Assembly: GCF_004924335.1 (NCBI RefSeq)
Contig: NZ_CP024633.1
Span: 4,464,001 to 4,528,000 of the forward strand
From: Mycobacteroides salmoniphilum
GTDB lineage: Bacteria; Actinomycetota; Actinomycetes; Mycobacteriales; Mycobacteriaceae
Direction of reading: 5' to 3'
DNA: 64,000 nucleotides
Shown one piece after another: positions 53,065-62,530 of this stretch (position 1 is its first letter; each line of letters starts with the position of its first letter). The position numbers were made by a program, and so were the translations under genes. The notes beneath the pieces were generated by a model that worked only from the letters and a program-made list of their open reading frames with translations, made no database searches and was not told the DNA's origin.

Positions 53065-55335
53065 CTAGGCGCCCGCACGCACCTCGGTCGCGGCGGCCAC
53101 CAGGTTGGCCAGCGAGGCAGTTACCTCGTCAGCCTTCCGGGTCTTCAGGCCACAGTCAGGATTGACCCAGAGACGCTGCGCGGGAACGGCCTGCAGCGCC
53201 TCACGTAGCGAATTCGCCATCTCGGCCGTCGACGGCACCCGCGGCGAGTGGATGTCGTACACACCCGGGCCGACGCTATTGGAGAAACCGATCGCGTTGA
53301 GGTCATCGAGCACCTCCATGTGCGAACGGGCGGCCTCGATCGAGGTCACGTCCGCATCCAGGTCGGCGATCGCGCCGATCACCTCGCCGAATTCCGAGTA
53401 GCACAGGTGCGTGTGGATCTGCGTCGCATCGGATACCCCCGAGGTGGAGAGCCGGAATGCGTCGACCGCCCAGTCCAGGTACGCGGCCTTGTCCGCCGAG
53501 CGCAGCGGCAGCAGCTCACGCAACGCGGGCTCGTCCACCTGAATGATGGCTATACCGGCGTTCTGTAGATCCACCGTCTCGTCCCGAATAGCCAGCGCGA
53601 TCTGGTTGGCGGTGTCCGCCAACGGCTGATCGTCACGCACAAACGACCACGCGAGGATGGTCACCGGCCCGGTCAGCATGCCCTTGACGTACTTCGGCGT
53701 CAGCGACTGGGCATAGGTGGCCCACTCGACGGTCATCGGGTTCTGCCGTGCGACATCGCCATACAGGATCGGCGGGCGCACGCAGCGGCTGCCGTACGAC
53801 TGAACCCAGCCGTTCTGGGTAGCGAAGAAGCCATCCAGCTGCTCGGCAAAGTACTGCACCATGTCGTTGCGTTCCGGCTCGCCATGCACCAGCACATCCA
53901 GGCCCAGCTTCTCCTGCAGCGCAATGACATCGGCGACCTCGGCACGCATCCGCCGCACGTACTCGGCGTCGTCGATCTCGCCCTTGGTCAGGGCTTGACG
54001 CGCCTTGCGGATCTCGACAGTCTGCGGGAACGACCCGATCGTCGTGGTCGGCAGCTCGGGCAGCTTCAGCCGCTCGTCCTGGCTGCGACGGCGCTCTGCG
54101 GCATCGCCACGTGAAACACCCTCCGCCAGAATAGAATCCAGCCGCTCACGAATCTGACCGTTGTTGAGACGCGGATCCGTCTTGCGAGATTCGACGGCCG
54201 CATTCGACGCCGCGAACTCCGCGGCAACCACATCGCGTCCCTCGCCCAGTGCCCGCGCCAGCACCACGACTTCCTTGACCTTCTCGTCGGCGAAAGCCAA
54301 CCAGCTGCGCAGCTGGTCATCGAGTTCGGTCTCCGGTTCCAGCGAGTAGGGCACATGCAGCGTCGAGCACGATGTCGAGACCGCCACCGCACCCGCCGGC
54401 CCCAGCAGCGTCGCAAGTGTGCTCAACGCCGATTCGAGGTTGGTGCGCCAGATGTTGCGGCCGTCGACGACGCCTGCCACCACAGTCTTTCCGGTAAGTT
54501 CCGGCGCCGATGCCACACCCGAGGCCGAACCGTAGACCAGGTCGATACCGATCGCCTCGATCGGGGTGCGGGCCAACGCCGGGAGTGCGGCACCCAGGTC
54601 CCCGAAATAGCTCGCGACGAAGATCGCGGGCCGGTCGGCAACGGTGCCGAGGCGGCCGTACACCCGCTCGGCCAGCTCTGGGCCGTTCGGCAAGATATCG
54701 GTGACGAGTACGGGCTCATCGATCTGGACCCAACCAACCCCGGCCTCCGAAAGCTGCACCAGCAGCTGCTCGTACAGCGATACCACCTCGTCGAGGCGCT
54801 CGATGGGTGCACCGGCTCCGTCGACAGACTTGCTCAACGCAAGGAAGGTGATAGGACCAACGACAACCGGTCGAGCCGTAATACCTAGGGCTGCAGCCTC
54901 TTTCAGCTCACCGAACAGCTTCGTCGGGTTGAGCGTGAACTCTGTGTCCGGTCCGATCTCCGGCACCAGGTAGTGGTAGTTGGTGTCGAACCATTTGGTC
55001 ATTTCCAGCGGCGTCACGTCGTCATTGCCGCGTGCGGCGGCGAAGTAGCGGTCGAGGTCGTCGGTGATGCCTGCGACGCGGGGTGGGAGCGCTCCCAGCA
55101 GCACCGCGGTATCGAGCACCTGGTCGTAGTACGAGAAGGTGTTCACCGGCACGGAGTCGAGCCCGGCGGCCGCCAGTGCGGACCAGTTGTCGCGCCGAAG
55201 CCCGGCTGCGACGGTCTCAAGCTCGGTACGACTGGTGCGCCCGGCCCAGTAGCTTTCGGTAGCCCGTTTGAGCTCACGACGCGGGCCGATGCGCGCCGAA
55301 CCGAGCGTGGTTGCCTTCAATGATGGAGTGGTCAT
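53065..55335 (-). CDS. metE: Cobalamin-independent methionine synthase MetE
   Basis: A 756-residue enzyme that transfers a methyl group from 5-methyl-THF-polyglutamate to homocysteine. The N-terminal barrel and C-terminal barrel are both complete; zinc ligands are in [10 protein letters not shown] (His, Cys) and NPDCGLKTR (Cys). The MQP-binding/active-site stretch [12 protein letters not shown] is present. Start ATG 55335. Its leader contains a cobalamin riboswitch, which turns the gene off when B12 allows MetH to work. Confidence 0.96.
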   Translation of the reverse strand: MTTPSLKATTLGSARIGPRRELKRATESYWAGRTSRTELETVAAGLRRDNWSALAAAGLDSVPVNTFSYYDQVLDTAVLLGALPPRVAGITDDLDRYFAAARGNDDVTPLEMTKWFDTNYHYLVPEIGPDTEFTLNPTKLFGELKEAAALGITARPVVVGPITFLALSKSVDGAGAPIERLDEVVSLYEQLLVQLSEAGVGWVQIDEPVLVTDILPNGPELAERVYGRLGTVADRPAIFVASYFGDLGAALPALARTPIEAIGIDLVYGSASGVASAPELTGKTVVAGVVDGRNIWRTNLESALSTLATLLGPAGAVAVSTSCSTLHVPYSLEPETELDDQLRSWLAFADEKVKEVVVLARALGEGRDVVAAEFAASNAAVESRKTDPRLNNGQIRERLDSILAEGVSRGDAAERRRSQDERLKLPELPTTTIGSFPQTVEIRKARQALTKGEIDDAEYVRRMRAEVADVIALQEKLGLDVLVHGEPERNDMVQYFAEQLDGFFATQNGWVQSYGSRCVRPPILYGDVARQNPMTVEWATYAQSLTPKYVKGMLTGPVTILAWSFVRDDQPLADTANQIALAIRDETVDLQNAGIAIIQVDEPALRELLPLRSADKAAYLDWAVDAFRLSTSGVSDATQIHTHLCYSEFGEVIGAIADLDADVTSIEAARSHMEVLDDLNAIGFSNSVGPGVYDIHSPRVPSTAEMANSLREALQAVPAQRLWVNPDCGLKTRKADEVTASLANLVAAATEVRAGA

Positions 55336-55480
55336 GCTGTCCTCTGTCTACGGCGTGGTGGCCACCGCCCAGGACAAGCAAGCCGAGCCCGAATAACCAA
55401 CACACACTGGTGTTGGTTGAAACCGATTCGGCCATACGCCCATTCCGCGAGGCGATGATCCGTCGGGCGCGGCGCACCCG
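55336..55480 (-). promoter_or_regulatory. metE leader, expression platform
   Basis: The part of the leader between riboswitch and start codon. It holds a 9-bp stem 55462-55482 (GTCGGG arms, GC-rich), a 9-bp inverted repeat at 55395-55403/55410-55418 (AACCAACAC) and a GC-rich hairpin at about 55351-55370 near the Shine-Dalgarno. These could act as terminator and antiterminator or hide the start site. Confidence 0.55.
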
Positions 55481-55483
55481 ACA

Positions 55484-55700
55484 CAGCTGGCAGGTCTTCG
55501 GACTTGCAGGCATTACCCGGGCTCAGGTTTTCCTACGGGCCGTCGCTTCCCAGGATCGTTGATAGCTTTCCCAGTGCGTATGACGGCGATCGTTCCTGCA
55601 TACCGCTGCGGGACAGTCCCGGATTCTCACCGGGTTCCCTCTCATCGCGGGTCCCCATGGGGTCCGCGACTCGACGCCAGTACCGACCGAAGCCGACACT
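55484..55700 (-). ncRNA. Cobalamin riboswitch
   Basis: On the minus strand the leader carries the conserved elements of a B12 element. The B12 box equivalent AAGTCCGAAGACCTGCC is at 55489-55505. The core CCGGTGAGAATCCGG lies around 55618-55633, preceded by GGGAAC and followed by CTGTCCCGCAGCGGT. It lies directly upstream of metE, the same arrangement as in other mycobacteria. Outer limits are approximate because the P1 stem was not folded. Confidence 0.88.
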
Positions 55701-55748
55701 GACAAACCAGCTGCGCCTTACATCATATGCACGCTCGCCCATCCAGTT

Positions 55749-55768
55749 ATTAGTGACTATTCTCTAAT
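55749..55768. promoter_or_regulatory. TetR operator candidate at the thioesterase start
   Basis: ATTAGTGACTATTCTCTAAT is a 20-bp imperfect palindrome (8 of 10 positions paired) 3 bp before the GTG start at 55772, so it would overlap the promoter of a leaderless transcript. The TetR gene is the next one downstream. Confidence 0.45.
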
Positions 55769-55771
55769 ATT

Positions 55772-56191
55772 GTGATCACACGTGACCAGGCACAACAAGT
55801 GCTCGAGGCCCAGCCATTCAGTCGCCTCCTGGGTACCTCGATCAGCCGGATCGACGAGTCCGGAGTGCAGCTCTCGCTGGACATCCGCGACGAGCTGCGC
55901 CAGCAGAGCGGATTCATTCATGGCGGAGTGCTGAGTTACCTGGCCGACAACGCGATCACCTACGCGTGCGGGCTCGGTCTCGGTGCCGACATTGTCACCA
56001 GCGGATACACCATCGAGTACGTGTCACCCGCCCGCGACGGCGTGCGCCTACTCGCCGACGCGTCCCTGGTAAGCGCCGGACGCACCAAGGCTCTGGGCCG
56101 CTGCGAGATATCCGTCGAGGACCACGACGGCAACACCAAGCTGGTCGCGGTCGCCCAAGGTACGAGCATGGTTCGGCACCGTGGGGCGTAG
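55772..56191 (+). CDS. PaaI family thioesterase (hot-dog fold)
   Basis: A 139-residue hot-dog protein with the PaaI-type motif SGFIHGGVLSYLADNAITYA. It hydrolyses acyl- or aryl-CoA thioesters. The GTG start has little leader. It overlaps the TetR gene by 11 bp, so the two form an operon, and the adjacent convergent fadD8 suggests a common acyl-CoA substrate. Confidence 0.87.
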   Translation: MITRDQAQQVLEAQPFSRLLGTSISRIDESGVQLSLDIRDELRQQSGFIHGGVLSYLADNAITYACGLGLGADIVTSGYTIEYVSPARDGVRLLADASLVSAGRTKALGRCEISVEDHDGNTKLVAVAQGTSMVRHRGA

Positions 56192-56771
56192 ACCTCAGTA
56201 CACCGCCGACGACATTCTCGACGTGGCGCTGAGGCTGGTGACCACGGGAGGGCCGTCGGCAGCCACGGCTGCCGCCATCGGACGGACCCTCGGTGCGCCC
56301 TCGGGGTCGATCTATCACCGATTCTCCAGTCGCGACGAGCTCATGGCCCGCCTCTGGCTGCGTTCGATCGCCCGCTATCAGGACGGGATTCTCACGGCGC
56401 TCGCATTGCCCGATCCTCAGGAGGTCCTCTCCGCGACCATCGATCACGCCTTCGATTGGACGGGGGCGAACCGTAACGAAGCGCTGTTGCTACTGCAGTA
56501 CGAGAAGGCCGATCTGGTGGCGCACTGGCCCGGCACCCTCGCCGCCGACCTCACGGCGCTGAACTCGCGGGTCCGCATGGCGTTGCGCGAGTTCGCCGAA
56601 CGACAGTTTGGTGAAGTCACTACCGAGGTGCTCGACAAGGTGATGTTCGCACTGATCGATATGCCCTACGCCGCGGTGCGGCGTCATCTCCCCGACAAGG
56701 GTGAGCCGGCGCCGTGGTTACGCGAGTTCATCCACACGAGCGCGCGGAATCTCCTCTCGCCGCAGAACTAG
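56181..56771 (+). CDS. TetR family transcriptional regulator
   Basis: A 196-residue regulator: helix-turn-helix at about 5-60 (YTADDILDVALRLVTTGGPSAATAAAIGRTLGAPSGSIYHRFSS in pieces; key SGSIYHRFSSRDELM) and a ligand-binding helical domain. GTG start overlapping the thioesterase. It probably controls its own operon and perhaps fadD8. It ends with a 4-bp overlap with the convergent ligase. Confidence 0.84.
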   Translation: MGRRPQYTADDILDVALRLVTTGGPSAATAAAIGRTLGAPSGSIYHRFSSRDELMARLWLRSIARYQDGILTALALPDPQEVLSATIDHAFDWTGANRNEALLLLQYEKADLVAHWPGTLAADLTALNSRVRMALREFAERQFGEVTTEVLDKVMFALIDMPYAAVRRHLPDKGEPAPWLREFIHTSARNLLSPQN

Positions 56772-58357
56772 ACCGTGGCGTATTTCTGACGCAGGGCCTT
56801 TTTGTCGAGCTTGCCGAGCGCGGTCAGCGGCAGCGAGTCGGCGACGATCACATGCTTGGGCGACTGCACCGAACCCTTGCGGTCCTTGACCGCGGACTGA
56901 ATCTCGGACGTCATCTTGGACACCGCGTCGCCGCTGCGGTCGGCATCCGCACGCAGCACCACGATCGCCGTGACCGCTTCGCCCCACTTCTCGTCGGGCA
57001 CCCCGATGACACCGACCTGCGCCACCGAAGGGTGTTCGGCGACAACATCTTCCACCTCACGGGGGAACACGTTAAAACCACCGGTGACGATCATGTCCTT
57101 GGTGCGGTCGACGATGAACCAGAAACCGTCCTCGTCCTCGCGCGCGATATCGCCGGTGCGCAGCCAGCCGTTCTTGAAGGTGTCGGCGGTCTGCTCGGGC
57201 AGTTCCCAATAGCCGCCCGCCACCAACGGTCCGGCCACGCAGATCTCGCCGGGCTCGCCCTGCTTCACCGGCTGGTCGTTCTCGTCGAGCAGCGCGGTGC
57301 GCAGGAAGGCCGAGGGCCTGCCGCAGCTGGAGAGCCGCTGGGCATCGTGATCACCCTTGGCCAGGTAGCTGATCACCATCGGCGCCTCGGACTGGCCGAA
57401 GTACTGCGCGAAGATCGGCCCGAACCGCTCGATAGCCTCCGCCAGCCGCACCGGGTTGATGGCCGACGCGCCGTAGTAGACGGTCTGCAGCGAGGACAGG
57501 TCGCGGGTGTGCGAATCCGGATGGTCCATCAGCGCGTAGATCATCGAGGGCACCAGCATCGTGGCCGTGATCTTGTGCTCTTCGATCGCGGCCAGCACGG
57601 CGCCCGCATCGAACTTGGGCAGGACCACCATGGACCCACCCTTCATCAGGGTCGGCATGAAGAACGCGGCACCGGCGTGTGAAAGCGGGGTACACATCAG
57701 GAATTTGGGGCGCTCCGGCCACTCCCACTCGGCCAGCTGGATCTGCGTCATGGTGAGAATCGACTGCGAGGTGCCGATGACTCCCTTGGGCTTACCCGTC
57801 GTCCCACCGGTATAGGTAAGGCCATTGATGTGGTCCGGCGACAGGTTGACCGGCACCAGCGGCTTCGCCGCAAAATCCGCGGCCGCGGCGACCAGGTCAT
57901 GCCCCACCTCGGCCAGCTCGGCGGGGACGGGGCCGAGCGTCAGTACGCGGGTCAGCGTCGGCACCTTCTCCACCAAAGCTGCGGCGCGCTCCACGAACTG
58001 CGGGGTGGGGTCGATGACAAGGGTGGTGATCTTGGCGTCGGCCAGCACATACGCATGGTCATCGAGCGACCCCAGTGGGTGCAGCGCCGTACGCCGGGTG
58101 CCCAGCAGCTGCCCCGCGCCGATGACCAACAGCACCTCGGGACGGTTGAGTGCCAACATGCCCTGACCATCGGTGGGATCGGGCACCAGCGCGGTGAAGG
58201 CCTGGATGTACTTGCTGATCTCGTCGGCCATCTGGGCGCCGGTGAGCGTCACATCTCCGAGCACCAGCGCGGGCACGCTCGCGTTCTTTTTCAGGGCGGC
58301 GACCAGCAGGTGCCCAGAGTTGATCGACCCGTGCAGTGGGTCAAATGAGTCAGGCAT
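56768..58357 (-). CDS. fadD8: Fatty-acid--CoA ligase FadD8
   Basis: A 529-residue acyl-activating enzyme. The nucleotide motif TYTGGTTGKPKG is at about 181-192, followed by YFGQSEAP, GWLRTGDIAREDEDGFWFIVDR and LPLTALGKLDKKALR (catalytic Lys). The N-terminal region (HNGHLLVGALKK-like SGHLLVAALKK) is characteristic of FadD8. It forms acyl-CoA from an unknown carboxylic acid in the cytosol. Confidence 0.87.
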   Translation of the reverse strand: MPDSFDPLHGSINSGHLLVAALKKNASVPALVLGDVTLTGAQMADEISKYIQAFTALVPDPTDGQGMLALNRPEVLLVIGAGQLLGTRRTALHPLGSLDDHAYVLADAKITTLVIDPTPQFVERAAALVEKVPTLTRVLTLGPVPAELAEVGHDLVAAAADFAAKPLVPVNLSPDHINGLTYTGGTTGKPKGVIGTSQSILTMTQIQLAEWEWPERPKFLMCTPLSHAGAAFFMPTLMKGGSMVVLPKFDAGAVLAAIEEHKITATMLVPSMIYALMDHPDSHTRDLSSLQTVYYGASAINPVRLAEAIERFGPIFAQYFGQSEAPMVISYLAKGDHDAQRLSSCGRPSAFLRTALLDENDQPVKQGEPGEICVAGPLVAGGYWELPEQTADTFKNGWLRTGDIAREDEDGFWFIVDRTKDMIVTGGFNVFPREVEDVVAEHPSVAQVGVIGVPDEKWGEAVTAIVVLRADADRSGDAVSKMTSEIQSAVKDRKGSVQSPKHVIVADSLPLTALGKLDKKALRQKYATV

Positions 58358-58507
58358 CGCGCTCCTCAGTGAATGGTCGCCGATCAGGCACTTCGCTCGA
58401 CGTTAGAACATGTTCTAGTTTTGGGCAAGGATGGGTGCGTTCACCCGCTACGCAGCACCCTGTCCGGTCCCCTGAGAAAGACTCAACAAGCTTGCTAGGC
58501 TGGCTAA

Positions 58508-58834
58508 ATGCTCAAGTCCATGGCCACTGGCACACTATTCGTCGCGCTGGCGATGTTTGCCACCGCTTTCGCGAGCGCCGACCCGGCAGACCCCGACCCG
58601 TTCAATCCCGGTGATTGCATCGGCAACGCGAATGCGGTCTGCAACGTTGGTCCGTACGGTCCGAACAGCATGTCGAATCCGGCGAATCCCGCCAGCCCGC
58701 TCAACCCAAACAACCCGGCGAATCCCGCCAGCCCGCTGAATCCGAACAACCCGGCCAACCCCGCCAGCCCCCTGAATCCGAACAACCCGGCCAACCCAGC
58801 CAGCCCCATGAACCCGATGAATCGCCCGGGTTAG
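58508..58834 (+). CDS. Small secreted Pro/Asn-rich repeat protein
   Basis: A 108-residue protein with a signal peptide (residues 1-24, cleaved at ASA-DP) and two cysteines (37 and 45) that may form a disulfide. From residue 57 to 104 it consists of four copies of the 12-residue unit NPANPASPLNPN (the last ends MNPM). No enzyme motif is seen. It is probably a cell-surface or secreted extended polypeptide. It stands alone; the stop is near the convergent luciferase-like gene. Confidence 0.75.
   Translation: MLKSMATGTLFVALAMFATAFASADPADPDPFNPGDCIGNANAVCNVGPYGPNSMSNPANPASPLNPNNPANPASPLNPNNPANPASPLNPNNPANPASPMNPMNRPG
58676..58819 (+). repeat. Four 36-bp tandem repeats in the secreted protein
   Basis: The 36-bp units are nearly identical, with a few silent changes between copies. 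They encode NPANPASPLNPN and keep the frame, so copy-number change would lengthen or shorten the protein by 12 residues. Confidence 0.85.
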
Positions 58835-58852
58835 ATCTGACACGAGCGCCCC

Positions 58853-59950
58853 TCAGGCCGCGGTAAATCCCTTGGCCCGCCGCGTGTCCTGGGCACTCCA
58901 CAGCGTCGAGGTAACCTCCGCCTTCACCAGCGGGACTACCTCTTCGGCGAACCGGCGCAGCGTGTCCTGCTGTTCCTCGAAGTCGGCCTCGGGGCTCAAC
59001 GAAATCGATTGAAACTCGTGGCCGAAGGCCTCATTCCACTGAATGATCTTCTCGGCCACACGTTCCGGCGAACCAGCCAGCACCGGCCCGCGATCTGCCG
59101 CATCCTCAATGGATTCAAAAGACGGAAACTTGCCGACAGCCTTCGGATGGTCTTTGAGCTTCGCCATCTGCGCCAGGCGTGCCTCATAGATGGGCCGGTA
59201 CTGCGCGATGGCCTGTTCGGTCGTATCGGCCAGGTACAGCCCGCCCGAGCCCGCACCCACATGCAGGTTGGCCGGGTCGTGCCCGTTCTGTGCGTACAGC
59301 TCCCGATACCTGTCGATGAGAACCTTATAGTTCTCCTTGGGCTGCAAGGCATTTGCGGTGACAATCGGGTCACCCCACTTGGCGGCGAGTTCGACGGCGA
59401 ACGTCGAGGTCGCCGACCCGTGCCAGATCCGGAACGGTCCGTCGTACGGCCTGGGCAGCGTGGTCGCGTCGGCAAGTGGATGCCGGTGTGCCCCCGTCCA
59501 ATCCACGTGCTCCTCACGCAGGAGCCGCCGCAGCAACTCGTAGTTCTCCTGCAGATACTCGTACTGTCTGGCGATATCCAGCCCCATCAGTGGGTACTGG
59601 CGGTCCTCGTTGCCCTTCCCGATGACGATCTCGAGCCGGCCGCGGCTCAGCTGGTCAATGGTGGCGAAGTCCTCTGCCGCGCGCACCGGGTCCAACAGGG
59701 ACAGCACCGTGACACCGGTGGATAACAGGATCCGGTCGGTGGCGGCGGCCACCGCTCCCAACAGCACCGTCGGAGCCGAGGACAGCACGTCTCCCGCATG
59801 CCGTTCCCCGACCGCAAAGGAATCAAAACCCAGGCTCTCCGCCAGCACGGCGGCCTCGACCACCCGGTTCAGCCGGTCGGCGGCGGGCGCCAACGCCCCC
59901 GTCACGGGGTTTGGCAGATGGAAGACAATGTCGAGAAGCTGAAAGCGCAC
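58853..59950 (-). CDS. Luciferase-like monooxygenase (LLM class flavin-dependent)
   Basis: A 365-residue TIM-barrel oxidoreductase of the bacterial luciferase family. It begins RFQLLDIVFHLPNPVTGAL, and motifs include GERHAGDVLSSAP, STGVTVLSLLDPVRAAEDFATIDQLSRGR and VGAGSGGLY. It uses FMN or F420; which one cannot be seen. GTG 59950 gives the usual family start; ATG 59965 is five codons longer. The frame is open to 60319, but that overlaps the divergent gene. Confidence 0.85.
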   Translation of the reverse strand: MRFQLLDIVFHLPNPVTGALAPAADRLNRVVEAAVLAESLGFDSFAVGERHAGDVLSSAPTVLLGAVAAATDRILLSTGVTVLSLLDPVRAAEDFATIDQLSRGRLEIVIGKGNEDRQYPLMGLDIARQYEYLQENYELLRRLLREEHVDWTGAHRHPLADATTLPRPYDGPFRIWHGSATSTFAVELAAKWGDPIVTANALQPKENYKVLIDRYRELYAQNGHDPANLHVGAGSGGLYLADTTEQAIAQYRPIYEARLAQMAKLKDHPKAVGKFPSFESIEDAADRGPVLAGSPERVAEKIIQWNEAFGHEFQSISLSPEADFEEQQDTLRRFAEEVVPLVKAEVTSTLWSAQDTRRAKGFTAA

Positions 59951-60001
59951 ACCACCAGTATGCATAAGCGGACTCCGGTCCGGCAGGGAGGAAATGCTCT
60001 G

Positions 60002-60667
60002 ATGATCACCGAACTGGACTCGGTGCTTCTGGACGTTCCAAATCTCGCTGACGCAAAGGCCGCCTACTCGAGGTTGCTCGGCACCGAAATTCCACATCCC
60101 CAGCTCTATCTCGGGCTCCCCGAATGGGCGCCGCACCCCGGAATGCTGTTTCGTGTCGGGGACCTGTCGTCCGCGGCTCGGCTGGTCGATCGACGCGGCC
60201 TCTCCCTGATTTCTCACGGGGACCTCGCCGCGGGCCAGGCCGACGGACTCACCCTGGGGTTGAGCGAGCGACCCGCTGCGCCTGCACAGTCGGCCCCAGA
60301 GAGTGGCCACATCGATCACCTGGTGCTGTTCTCACCCAATCGCGACAGAATCATTGCGACGTTGTGCGGTCGGCTCGGGTTCGACCTGCGCTTGGATCGC
60401 ATGCAGTCATGGGGTGTGCACCAGTTGTTCTTCCGGTGCGCGGGGCTGGTGGTTGAGGTGGTGTTGCGCGACGGCGACCCCTCCGGCCCCGACTCACTGT
60501 GGGGAATCGCCTGGCGCACCGACGATATCGGTACCACCCATGCTCGACTGACGGCCGCCGGTGTCACGCTCGGTGATATCCGCAATGGCCACAAGCCGGG
60601 AACGCGGGTCGCCACCGTCAAGGATCCCGGGCTGGCAGTCCCCACAATCTTGATCGAACAGCGCTAG
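60002..60667 (+). CDS. VOC (glyoxalase/dioxygenase-fold) protein
   Basis: A 221-residue two-module vicinal-oxygen-chelate protein. The first module begins ITELDSVLLDVPN and the second SGHIDHLVLFSPNRD; RLGFDLRLDRMQSWGVHQLFF is typical of the family. The metal ligands are incomplete in the first module, so it may be non-catalytic. It is divergent from the luciferase-like gene with a 51-bp spacer, suggesting shared control. GGGAGG lies upstream of ATG 60002. Confidence 0.78.
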   Translation: MITELDSVLLDVPNLADAKAAYSRLLGTEIPHPQLYLGLPEWAPHPGMLFRVGDLSSAARLVDRRGLSLISHGDLAAGQADGLTLGLSERPAAPAQSAPESGHIDHLVLFSPNRDRIIATLCGRLGFDLRLDRMQSWGVHQLFFRCAGLVVEVVLRDGDPSGPDSLWGIAWRTDDIGTTHARLTAAGVTLGDIRNGHKPGTRVATVKDPGLAVPTILIEQR

Positions 60668-60688
60668 CCGCCTACTAGGTTGGAGTCC

Positions 60689-61573
60689 ATGACGACTCCG
60701 AACCCCGGAAGCTGGCAGCCTGATCCCGACGGACGGTTCGAATTCCGCTGGCACGACGGCCAGCGCTGGACGGACCAAGTCGCACACCAGGGCCGGGTCA
60801 GTTCGGCGCCGCTCGGAGGCTCCGCACCCGCCGAACCACAGGTCGCGTCGCCGGCCACGGCCGAACAGCCCGCTGCCCAGGCTCAGCCCATTGGCGACCA
60901 ATTCTCCGGTATCAGTGGAGATTTAGTGGATGGGCGGTTCAGCGAGAACGAAGCCAAGCCGATCTCCAACCAGAACGCAAAGCTGTTGCGCGTTCGCCTT
61001 GGCGAACCATTCCTGGCACGTCAGGGATCCATGGTGGCCTACCAGGGCAATGTCGACTTCGCCTTCGAGGGCGGCGGTGCGGCCAAGTTCCTGAAGAAGG
61101 CGCTGACCGGTGAAGGACTGCCCCTCATGCGGTGCTCTGGCCAAGGTGACGTGTTCCTGGCCGAGCGCGCCTTCGATGTTCATCTGCTGAATCTGAGCAA
61201 CGCGGGCCTGTCGATCAGCGGTAAGAATGTGCTGGCCTTTTCGGCCGGGCTGAACTGGAACATCGAGCGGGTCAAGGGCGCCAGCATGGTGACAGGCGGG
61301 CTGTTCAACACGACACTGCGCGGAACCGGTTGGGTCGCACTGACCACCGACGGTCCGCCGGTGGTGCTCAATGCCGCCGAGGCGCCGACATTCGCCGACA
61401 CCAACGCGGTGGTCGCCTGGTCGGCGAATCTGCAGACCCAGCTCAAGACGAGCTTCAAGGCCGGCGCCCTCATCGGCCGCGGCTCCGGCGAGGCGCTCCA
61501 AGTCTCATTCCAGGGCCAGGGGTTCGTCATCGTGCAACCGTCCGAGGGTGTCCCCGTCGTCACTGCGGGCTAG
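60689..61573 (+). CDS. DUF2510 plus AIM24-like protein
   Basis: A 294-residue protein. The N-terminal 30 residues (PGSWQPDPDGRFEFRWHDGQRWTDQV) are the actinobacterial DUF2510 domain, with the WHDG-QWT pattern. Then a flexible Ala/Pro/Gln linker and an AIM24/TerD-like beta-rich domain (VDFAFEGGGAAKFLKKALTGEG). Role unknown; AIM24 proteins bind membranes or form beta-scaffolds. ATG 60689 is three codons inside a longer frame. Confidence 0.8.
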   Translation: MTTPNPGSWQPDPDGRFEFRWHDGQRWTDQVAHQGRVSSAPLGGSAPAEPQVASPATAEQPAAQAQPIGDQFSGISGDLVDGRFSENEAKPISNQNAKLLRVRLGEPFLARQGSMVAYQGNVDFAFEGGGAAKFLKKALTGEGLPLMRCSGQGDVFLAERAFDVHLLNLSNAGLSISGKNVLAFSAGLNWNIERVKGASMVTGGLFNTTLRGTGWVALTTDGPPVVLNAAEAPTFADTNAVVAWSANLQTQLKTSFKAGALIGRGSGEALQVSFQGQGFVIVQPSEGVPVVTAG

Positions 61574-61577
61574 GGAG

Positions 61578-62438
61578 TCACCTCTCCCCCAGTAGCCCGG
61601 AAAGCTCCCGAGCCCCTTGCGTCAATGTCGTGATCAGCACTTCCCGCTCCGTACGGGTTGCGCTGGGCAACAGCGGGCCCAGCTGAAGTTCGTACGCGGC
61701 ATCGGCTCCCGCGAAAATGGGCGCTGCCAGGTAGCTGATCGGCAGCACCTCGTCGGATGTCAGCTCATCGCGCGAGTAGGGGCGCGAGGTGAGCCGGGAC
61801 AGCTGTCGCAGCAGCCGTTCACGTAGCGCCGCCTCCATCACCTCCGAGCCCACCGAACCAAGAAGGTCCGAGAGCAGGTCGACCATCCCGGTGTCATCGT
61901 GGTCGGGCCGGTAGACCACATATCCGCAGTCGGAAACCTGCTGCACGAGCCGCTGACCGGAACGCGCGCTCAAGCCACGCGCAGTACCGAGCCATTGCGC
62001 ACGTTCCTCGGACGAACGCCAGGGCATAACCGCCGAACCGGCGGGAAAGGCAAGCGGGATGCTCTGGCCCACCGCGAATCCCGCGACGGCCCGGCGCCCC
62101 GCCTGTGCCTTGGCGACGATCGTCAACGTCTTCGGGCTTATTCGGCTGACCGTCGCCCCGGCGTGTGCCGCTGCGGCAATTCGGGCCAGCGCATCCTGAA
62201 TCTCCTGAGGCATGGTGGCCTCGACGGCACGGGGCAGGGCCAACCCGACGCGGTACCGAAGCTCATCATCGCGCACCAACCACCCCGCGGCCACCAACTC
62301 GTTCACCACAGCGGTCGCGGTGGCGCGGGAAATGCCCGTGGTTGCGGCAATATCGCTAAGCGATTTGGATTGTGTTGCAGCAGCAAGCATTTCCACGATT
62401 CGTACCACACGAACGGTCGGCGGCGAGGTGGCCGGCAT
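61578..62438 (-). CDS. IclR family transcriptional regulator
   Basis: A 286-residue regulator with an N-terminal winged helix-turn-helix ([30 protein letters not shown], in pieces) and a C-terminal effector-binding domain. It is divergent from an SDR gene, the usual layout for a local catabolic regulator; the ligand is unknown. Convergent with the AIM24 gene. Confidence 0.83.
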   Translation of the reverse strand: MPATSPPTVRVVRIVEMLAAATQSKSLSDIAATTGISRATATAVVNELVAAGWLVRDDELRYRVGLALPRAVEATMPQEIQDALARIAAAAHAGATVSRISPKTLTIVAKAQAGRRAVAGFAVGQSIPLAFPAGSAVMPWRSSEERAQWLGTARGLSARSGQRLVQQVSDCGYVVYRPDHDDTGMVDLLSDLLGSVGSEVMEAALRERLLRQLSRLTSRPYSRDELTSDEVLPISYLAAPIFAGADAAYELQLGPLLPSATRTEREVLITTLTQGARELSGLLGER

Positions 62439-62504
62439 GGGTTCTCCCCTCTTGCGCGATGCAAGGTCCAGGTCTACAGTGCATCGACTATTCGCCCCAA
62501 GGTA

Positions 62505-62518
62505 GTCGAATATTCGAC
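62505..62518. promoter_or_regulatory. IclR operator candidate
   Basis: GTCGAATATTCGAC is a perfect 14-bp palindrome 3 bp before the SDR Shine-Dalgarno (GGAGGT at 62521-62526). A related half, TCGACTATTCG, lies about 20 bp upstream (near 62484). Both are in the IclR-SDR spacer. Confidence 0.55.
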
Positions 62519-62530
62519 ATGGAGGTAGAC

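Noticed and set aside
58676..58819. 36-bp repeats as a CRISPR array
   Set aside because: Repeats are directly adjacent without spacers and encode a protein motif in frame.
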